A stretch of DNA of 64,000 nucleotides from Apiotrichum sp. Y4204. Lineage: Eukaryota > Basidiomycota > Tremellomycetes > Trichosporonales > Trichosporonaceae. The notes beneath the pieces are model-generated. The model searched no databases. It saw only the letters and a program-made list of their open reading frames with translations, and had not been told where the DNA came from. Numbering within the stretch: the stretch's first letter is position 1; each line of letters starts with the position of its first letter. Location of the stretch: contig JAMYHL010000064.1 in the NCBI GenBank assembly GCA_025531455.1, positions 1 through 64,000 of the forward strand, given 5' to 3'. Both the position numbers and the translations under genes were made by a program. This document shows positions 56,851 to 64,000 of this stretch, one piece after another.

Positions 56851-57461
56851 GGACGTATGGGTGTTTTGAGGGCCGGCCGCGGCGAAATCGATGGCCAGAA
56901 AGCGACGGAAAGAGCGAAGGGAGCGGGACGAGAGGAGGGGGAGGAGGGAAAGGAAGGGGAGGAGGAGGGAGAGGAGGGAGATAAGAGGGAGGAAAGTAGG
57001 ATGGAGAGGAGAGGCGGAGAGGCGGAGGGAGCGGGGACAGCGGAGGACTGCCTCGAGTACGTCCATACGGATCGTGAGCTCACCGCCTTTGTGTCAACAG
57101 ACGAGGGCCACGATGCATGGCTCCTTCTCGGCGGGCTATCAAAATAACAATCTGGGGCTTGTTGAAATGCTCTCGTTGTCATTCAACATTTGTCGATGAA
57201 CTATACATTTAACGAACGGGAGTCGGCGGTTGCGTCGCTCATGAACGGCCTGACATTCATGAGCGTCAACGTGTTTGGCTTGTAGGCTGTTTTCTCGCAA
57301 GTGCTGATGAAGACCAGGGCGGCGATGCGTGCCCCTCAGGATATTGATTATTCTTCTAGTCACAGTTCATGTCAAAGCTAGTGGGGTCAGTACGGACTGA
57401 GAGCCCAAAATGTCCTGCGTAAGAGTGCAGCGTCGCCATCCAAAATACATATATGCAGTCA
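56851..57461. other. Intergenic region with polypurine tract
   Basis: No gene seen. Contains the polypurine stretch at about 56930-57036 and the 3' flank of the GH5 gene. Confidence 0.4.
56930..57036. repeat. Polypurine/polypyrimidine tract
   Basis: Over 100 nt of almost only G and A on the plus strand (GGAGG and GAGGGA units), with a few pyrimidines mainly in the right half. Confidence 0.75.
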
Positions 57462-60092
57462 TTAAATTTTACGGCGGTGGTCGTTGAGCATCGGCAGGTT
57501 GACCCAGTAGTAGTCGAGGTACTCCCGAGAGAGCTCGTTGACGAATACAAAGCCGACAAGCGCAATAAGCACTGTGAACGCGATGATCATGCCCGTCTTG
57601 GGGTCGTTCGCCTCGCGGACCCACACGTCGATGCGGCGCGTGACGTTTGCGCCGCGCTCAATGACCTCCTCGGTATCGTTGAACCACACAAACATGCGCT
57701 CCCGCTCCGTGTCAAAGTATGCGCTTCCGCCGACGGACAGCGCCCACTTGATCCCGGCCGCGCCGCTGCCGCCGTATACGCGCCGCGGGAGGAAAATCTC
57801 AGTCACACGCGAGATTGGAGGCGCGTCCGCCTTGCACTTCCTCGGCGTGTCCCGGAAACGGTAGGTGAAGAGCCCGGTGGAGCGCTCGTAGCTTGTCGAG
57901 AGCGGGTGACCGGATGTGGCGATGGCATAGGGCCGGACGATGACCGAGAGGAGACGCGCACCGACATCGGGGTTTTGCGACTGCACGGCGGCCTGCGCAC
58001 CCGGCATGGCGGCTAGCTCCTTCTGCCGGTTGTCCTCGGAGTACCAGCTGAAGCTCTCGGCGTTCCAGTCGTCGCCGACATCGTCGCGGTTCCTTGGGTT
58101 GTACGCCCAGAGGTTGAAGTGGACGAGCGACGCCTCCATGGCCGATATCAACGCGTCCATCATGCGCTCCTGCCACTTCCAGTCGCCGGTCGTGAACGCC
58201 TCCTCGTGACTGGATGTCAGTTCGGTCCATTTCCCGCAACTCACTTGAGATCGATTGGGACTCCGCACTCGCCGAACACAATCGGCACCTCGCCAATCTT
58301 GGCCCGCGCCTCGCGAACGAGGTTGCGAACCTGGAGTTCATAGTTGTCCTTGACCTGCTCGCCGAAATACAGGGCCTTCAGAGGGAACATGCCACGAGAC
58401 AGTCCCTGCACATTGACAGTCATTGTGCCAAACGTCTTATTGAACATGGTGTTCAGGTCGTACCTGCCGAGTGAGCGGCTTTTGTTACACGCTTGACAGC
58501 CGAGTCGACTCACCAGTGGGGCGCAAAGACAAAGTTCTTCGGCCGCGACTCGACCGGCCACACGGGGCAGTACTCGTTTGGTATCGGCTCGAGCATGCAC
58601 GCCTTCTTCGGCTGACGCGAGAGAACCACCTTCTCCCACCGCTTGACGTAGGGGTAGTAGCAGTCGGTGTACCAGTTGATCGGGTTGCCGCTGCGGTCTT
58701 TGGTAAAGTAATCCTCACGGAGGGCGATAGCGACATCGCGGTCCTCGCTGTACGCCCACACACCCTCGCGCTCCCACGGACACTTGCCGCCTGTCGGGCC
58801 GTCGGGGCGCCATACACAGACTTCCCCTTTATTAAGCACCGTCCGGCCAGTGGCGCGCGTAGGGAACGGCCAGCTGCGGGTGTAGACGGGAACCTCCGTT
58901 GCGTGACCCGCGCCAAGCGCAAAGGACTGCAGCGGGGAAGGGAAGTTTCCGAGATGCAGGTCCGTGTTGTAGTTCCACTCGTCGACCGTCGGAAGGCCAA
59001 TGTATCCCGGATGAGGCTCGTTCATCATCTGGTAGTGGTTAGGTCTATACAAGCTTTCATTACCTACCTGGAAGCCAATGACGGTGTCGAGGTCGCCGAC
59101 CGCGTCGATGAGCTTTTCCCATGCGCCGATGAACGCGTCCTGGAGGTATTGCTGGATGTTGACCGCCTTGGAGCCAAGCTTGCACTGCGGCGCAAACGTC
59201 TCGCCGCCCCAGAATAGAGTGTTCATCGTGGCGGCTGCAAGCTTCTGGTATCCTGTTGGCCAGAGGCCGCGCTCGCCATCGAGACGCCCGCCACGGATGC
59301 CGTGCAGGAAGGCCGCATCCGTTGCCTCGAGCGCTGCGCCGTCGTTGCTCAGATCAAACCCGGCAGCCTCAAGCGTCCAACCTGGAGCGCCAGAGCCGCC
59401 GCTGTAGCGAGACCACACGTCCTGGTGAATCGACTGAGGAGTGAATGATGCGGAGCGGGGGATAGATCACATGAGAAATTGGCGTCAGCTCGAGGTAGCA
59501 GGTGATGAAGCTGTACGTACCACATACGCCACGAGACCGGTCCCCTCCAAGCTCTGCAGCAGTTCGCGGAGGTACTTGAGATACTCCTCATCATAGATAC
59601 CCGGTCCAGCATGCTCGATCGCGTCCCAGGTCACATTGATGCGCACTGAAGTCAGCTAACGCGTTCTCACAGTTGCTCACAGTATGTCAGGCCCCACGAC
59701 TTGAGGCGCGCCCAGTGCTCGGGCGCCTCAGCGACGGGGAACGGGTGGTTGACATACGAGCCGGACGCGTGCTCGTGGATCTTGGGGAGGGGTGCATTTG
59801 GTCTGCGTGTCAGCTAGGTCGAACGTCGTGGAGGGGAATTGCAGAGCTCAGGCGCATATGCTGCAGCTCAGATTCACCCAATGCACAGTGACACGATGCA
59901 GCGGACTCACACCTTCGACGCGCTCCCGACGTTCGCGCCACGTAGACCGAGGACGCGCCCGCGCTGGTCGACAAAGTATCGTCCGAGGATGGAGATGGAT
60001 TCCTGGCTCGGCACGAAGAGCGGAATGTCGGGTGCGGCGCCCGTCGCCACGACCTCCTTCTTCACTTGGTGCTGCTTGGTCTTGTTCGCCAT
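57462..60092 (-). CDS. Glycoside hydrolase family 5 steryl-beta-glucosidase or glucosylceramidase, membrane-anchored
   Basis: Seven exons: 60092-59911, 59802-59681, 59645-59521, 59433-59068, 59028-58514, 58463-58245 and 58209-57462, 758 residues. The fold shows in GRYFVDQRGRVLGLRGANVG, then WGLTYLRINVTWDAIEHAGPG and HQDVWSRYSGGSGAPGWTLE. Catalytic glutamates are Glu269 in MMNEPHPG (acid/base) and Glu502 in FGECGVP (nucleophile). One hydrophobic helix (716-733) near the C-terminus suggests a tail-anchored or membrane-associated enzyme. Close relatives are yeast Egh1 (764 residues) and cryptococcal EGCrP/Sgl1, which remove glucose from ergosteryl glucoside or glucosylceramide. The sequence alone does not settle which substrate is used. 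Introns are 35 to 108 nt; the 39-nt intron 4 keeps frame if retained, inserting 13 residues just before MMNEP. Confidence 0.9.
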
Positions 60093-60658
60093 TCCGAGGG
60101 TGGGTGATTGGGGAATGAGGGAATGGAAGAACAGGAGATGAAGATCAAGTGGTCAAGGGGGGAGCGGTGTCAGAGGTTGAGGACTCGTCGACATTTTCTG
60201 TGTTTTGGCTGCATGCGGCTCGCTCTTCCCGCGCGTCCGCTGTGCCGCTGTCGTCGTCGACACCCGCCGGCCATGTTGAGCCGCAAGGGCACAATTCACA
60301 AGCGAACGTCATCCCATGCCATGTGGTCAAGGGGGGTTACGCGTGGGCGCTTCTGGGGTCCCCGCATCCACCTCGCCGCCGGCAAGTCCTCCGAAGCTTG
60401 TTTATGGGTTGTCAACAATGGAGAGAGAGAGTAAATATACAATGGTAGTAATGACATCTCAACTCATGCGCTGATTGACCACGATGCATAGGTCAGCCAC
60501 AAAGCCTCGGCAGAGAAAACCAAAGCGTCCACTTGACGAACAACTCAAAGGACTTTCTCCACGCCGAGACGATCGATCGTTCGTCAAAAAACCAAGTCGC
60601 CAAGTCGCATTCCAGTTACTATCGTAGCTCTACATCCCATATCCCAGAAGCAGGCCGT

Positions 60659-61897
60659 CTAGCACACGTGCTCGACTTTCTGGCCGCTTGCGACCCGCGG
60701 CCCGAGGTCGCGCGCGACGTTGCGCGTGAAGCTCTCGAGCATCATCGCGAACAGGCTGCGAGAGAGGGCAGCGTCCCAGCGGCCCTTGGATGACTCGTCG
60801 CGGATGAAAGCATGCTGCGCCTGGACCTCGATAAACTGAGATTAGAGCTGCGCAGCAGGATTTCTTAGCTCACAGTGGAGGTCACGCCGGCGTCGTCGAG
60901 GGTGTCACGAATGAGAGTGCGGCCTTCGCGGCTCACATGCGTGTCCTGTTGTAAGCTTAAAAATCCCAAAAACAATAGCTCACCTGCTTTCCAAATGCAA
61001 GAGTCACCTCGCCTTTGCCCGTCAAGTCGCCCTTCTTGATGCGGATAAGAGTGTCGTCCGACTTGCCCTTGCCGAGGGTGGCGGAGTGGACGCTGACAGT
61101 CAGGGTGTGAGGCACATGTCAACTTACTCAGTAGCAAAGTAACAAAATGACGCGAGGACACGGGGGTCAAACGCGCACTAGAGTCAGAGGGAAGACGAAT
61201 GAACAGACGTACGCGGAGGGCCTGATGTAAGCTTGGTCACGCATTCAGGTTCCTTACCAAGTGACCACCTAGACACATTCCGGTGGCCGCGATGCGGCCG
61301 TTACAGCTGGGGAGGGAAGCCAGCAAATCGACAGAGAGGGTCGCATCCTAAATTCAGCTTTTGCGGAATGAACCCAGCGAGCTCACCTCATCGTAACCCT
61401 CGACAGTCTTCTCAATCTGCAGGTCAGCCCCGAACACACCATTGCGCACCTTGTACTTGTTCCCGCGATCCGTCCCCTCCGTGTCGTACGGAATGGGCTC
61501 GGGGCCCTCAAACTCGTGGAACGATGAGGGAAGGGCGACCACATACCCCTCGCTCGCAATGTTACCCGCAAAGCGCTCCACGGGGCCCGTCACCTGGTAG
61601 ATCTCGGAGAAGACGACACCTGGTGTGAGTTGACGGGTCATGTGAAGGGTCCAGGTCACGCTCCGAGAGAATCCGCATTCTTAAAGTAGCTAGGAAAAAT
61701 CTGTACATCGTAGCTCGGAAGAAGAGCATATACCACGACACGCAGCAGACGCGCCTTCCTCGAGACGTCTACTCACAGCCTGGGAACTTGGCGTTGGGAT
61801 ACTCGGGGACATTGGGCTCAATCACAAAGATGCGCATCTTGCCCGCGCGCCCGTTCGCCTTGGTGGGCACATCGTGGTACGAGGTCTTGATGAGCAT
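60659..61897 (-). CDS. Dienelactone hydrolase family protein (eight exons, one of 9 nt)
   Basis: Exons: 61897-61777, 61619-61387, 61347-61258, 61221-61213, 61177-61128, 61092-60984, 60945-60874 and 60835-60659, 286 residues. The alpha/beta-hydrolase triad is visible: Cys143 in GMCLGGHL, Asp205 in FGKQDTHVS, His236 in VQAQHAFIRDE. The family hydrolyses cyclic enol-lactones such as dienelactone or carboxymethylenebutenolide; the fungal substrate is generally unknown. There is no signal peptide, so it is likely cytosolic. Exon 4 is only 9 nt and encodes Ala-Leu-Arg, needed to complete the usual GGHLAxR helix. Introns are 35 to 39 nt except the first (157 nt). It is divergent from PAT1 with 405 nt between start codons. 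Confidence 0.9.
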
Positions 61898-62302
61898 TTT
61901 TGCGAGAGCTGTAGAGAAATAAAAGGGAATGGAAGTGTGAGAAGGTTGAGAAGACGACAACGGCGCTGAATGCAACTAACGCGGTCGACCGGGGCAGTCA
62001 CCTCCGACCTCCACCACCCACTTTCGTCATACACGGATATTCCCCGGATAAATCCAAAGGCTCGCCGCCACAGGGACGGAAATAGCGGGTTTAGCACTGG
62101 GTGCGGGTGGTGTCCCTCTCCCCTTCCGCTACCTGTCCACCACCTGTGGGCCTGTCCGGTTGCGGCTACAGTGGCTACGGGTGAGTATCATCGACGAGCT
62201 CGCCAGCTCCTCGAACGCGTGAGTCAACAAACCCCCATACGCTTCGCAAACCATCATCACCATCTCCTAATCACAAGATACCCACAGCAATTTCTTACCC
62301 AC
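61898..62302. promoter_or_regulatory. Shared divergent promoter and ATG-free PAT1 leader
   Basis: The 405 nt between divergent ATGs must serve both genes. On the plus strand 61971-62302 has no ATG. A candidate leader intron for PAT1 lies at 62181-62286, with donor GTGAGTATC, branch CCTAATC and acceptor CCCACAG, 16 nt before the ATG. On the minus strand the first 131 nt upstream of the hydrolase ATG are also ATG-free. Confidence 0.5.
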
Positions 62303-64000
62303 ATGTCGGGCGGATTCTTCGGCTTTGACACCTCTATCCCTGATGACCCCCGCGGCGGGCAGGGCGGGCAGGGCGGCACGGTCCATGGCTTCCAGGCGCG
62401 TGCGGACCAGGACTCGTTCCTCGGCGCCGGCGCGGAGGAGGACCTCGCCGTCTACCAGTGGGGCGAGGGCATGGACATGAACCTCCTCGAGGGCGGCGAC
62501 GACTTTAATGACGAGACATTCGGCGACCTCGGCGATCTTGGTGGGTGTCGTGCTGGGTCTCATTTTTGTTTATTGTCCTGGGATCGCACTAATGAACAGG
62601 CAACGACTTCCAGTTCTCTTCGCAGCCCGCGCCGCCTCCCCAGAGGTCTTCAGGACACCACTCGCAGCGCACTGGCCCGATTGCCTCGACACAGAGTCAT
62701 TTCCGCCCGAAGGCCCAGGTCGATCTCTTCGCAGCGACCGAGGACGACTTCTACTCGTCGCGTCCTGCTCCTAAGAGTCAGTTACACACACCATTCCTGC
62801 TCAACTGACATTCAGAGTCCACCAAGCCCGCGAAGAAGAAGGAGCCCGAGCCGCTGTGGGCCAAGGCGTCGCCTGCGAACGCGTGGGGTGCCGCGCCGTC
62901 TCCGCCGCCGGCGTCGCACACGCCACAGGGCGCCGGCGCGCGTCCGCCTCCCGGGCCCATCCTGTCGCTGGAGGAGATTGAGGCCGACCTCGCGCGCACG
63001 GCTATCGATGCGCCCAAGTCTCAGCCGATCCCCCAGCCTCACGCGCAGCCCCGAGTGCTGACGCTCGAGGAGATTGAGAGCCAGATGGTGGCAGGCACGC
63101 CTCCTGCGCCTACCCAGTTTCCCCAGCCCCACCCCGCGGTCCAGCACCGTCCCCAGGCGGTCAACACGCCTCCCTCGCGCGACTCGCCTGCTCCTCCTTC
63201 CGCCAACATGGGCGCGTCCGGATACGCCCAGCAGCAGCAGGCGCTTCTCGACTCGATGATGGGCCAGATCGCTCCGCAGGGCCAGCAGCAGCCGCCACCT
63301 GGGCCACAGGGCGCGCCTCCGGGCCAGCGTGAGCCCTCTCCTGAGGAGCTGGCCCGCCAGGAGGAGATTCATCGCCGTATCACCGCCAAGATCGAGGGCA
63401 TGTCAAAGTATAACAACTTCATGGGCAACTCGGACAAGGACTTTATCACTCGTATCCAGCTTTCGCAGCTCGCGACCGCCGACCCGTACACATCCGACTT
63501 TTACGCGCAGGTCTACTCGGCGCTCATCCGTCGCCAGCAGGTCGAGAACCCGCAGGGCCCGACGGTCGTGCAGGTCGCGCCTGGCGTGGGCTTTGGTGTC
63601 GGTGCGCCTTCTGGCAACCGTTTCGGCAAGATGGGCAATGCCTCGATGCAGCGCCTGACGACCCAGGTGAAGAAGCTCGTGGCGACAACCGCGAAGCGCC
63701 AGCAGAACATGTCGAATGACGCCCTGCAGGGCGCCCTCGGCAAAGTGCCCCGCCGCGGTGCCAGCCAGGTTGCCCCTCGTCCAGTCCTCGCCGTTCCTGC
63801 TCCTACCCGGCCTGAGCACCGTCCCGTCAACATTCTCAACCAGGCGACCGGCCCCACCCGCCCAGCACTTACCCGCAAGCAGGTCATGTTCACCCTCGAG
63901 GAGCTGTACGACGATGTTCTCGAGCTCGAGCAGATGCGTCGCGATGTGCCGCCGCCAAATGACCAGGCGCGGATCGAGGCATGGAACAATGCCTGTGCGG
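62303..64000 (+). CDS. PAT1: mRNA decapping activator Pat1 (C-terminus cut by window edge)
   Basis: Exons 62303-62540, 62600-62776 and 62816 to the window edge (introns of 59 and 39 nt). The protein starts MSGGFFGFDTSIPDDP, close to the MSFFGFDT start of Pat1. It continues with an acidic stretch, a Pro/Gln-rich middle with two LSLEEIE/LTLEEIE motifs (about residues 165 and 200), then the conserved core beginning EEIHRRITAKIEGMSKYNNF, MGNSDKDFITRIQLSQL and DPYTSDFYAQVYSALIRR. Pat1 bridges the Lsm1-7 ring, Dhh1 and Dcp2 in deadenylation-dependent decapping and P-bodies. The C-terminal alpha-helical domain that binds Lsm1-7 lies beyond the edge. Intron 2 has a GTCAGT donor, less usual than GTGAGT here. 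Confidence 0.93.

Overview
The window reads as nuclear DNA of a basidiomycete yeast, most likely a tremellomycete (Trichosporonales or Cryptococcus-like). The grounds are GC-rich coding sequence, many very short introns (35 to 60 nt, with GTRAGT-type donors and CTRAY-type branch sites) and homologues typical of that group. The taxon is inferred; no rRNA or other marker lies in the window. I rebuilt thirteen protein genes by splicing by hand. For each complete gene the exon lengths sum to a whole number of codons.

Layout. 1-9.1 kb: two long minus-strand genes, an FSFG nucleoporin cut by the left edge and a 1336-aa AT-hook, Arg/Glu-rich protein of unknown function. 10.5-15 kb: no gene seen. 15.1-16.4 kb: a Ser/Thr-rich single-pass membrane protein whose C-terminal PPxY is completed by a spliced 22-nt last exon. 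17-21.8 kb: no gene. 21.8-24 kb: a secreted S28 serine peptidase with a His-Gly-Asn repeat tail. 25-30 kb: six tRNA genes (three Ala-AGC, two Asp-GTC, one Ala-TGC; five have introns) around one small membrane protein gene. 30-37.1 kb: three minus-strand genes, namely RNA polymerase III subunit RPC37, a sphingolipid delta-4 desaturase and an unknown protein. 38-44 kb: no gene. 44.1-47.4 kb: a GNL1-type circularly permuted GTPase with a 789-nt intron. 47.7-49.3 kb: a Zn2Cys6 transcription factor. 50-56.7 kb: no protein gene. 56.7 kb: an intron-containing tRNA-Glu(CTC). 57.5-60.1 kb: a GH5 steryl-glucosidase or glucosylceramidase. 60.7-61.9 kb: an eight-exon dienelactone hydrolase with a 9-nt exon, divergent from PAT1, which runs off the right edge.

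The genes do not form a cluster or pathway; they are mostly housekeeping genes. The desaturase and the GH5 enzyme both act on sphingolipid or sterol-glycolipid chemistry but lie 25 kb apart. RPC37 sits next to a field of Pol III-transcribed tRNA genes.

The most striking feature that the gene list does not explain is a set of long, pyrimidine-rich stretches upstream of start codons with no ATG at all on the coding strand (1374, 1120, 786, 576, 402, 394, 336 and 332 nt for eight genes). They look like very long 5' leaders purged of upstream AUGs. They also help to choose start codons.
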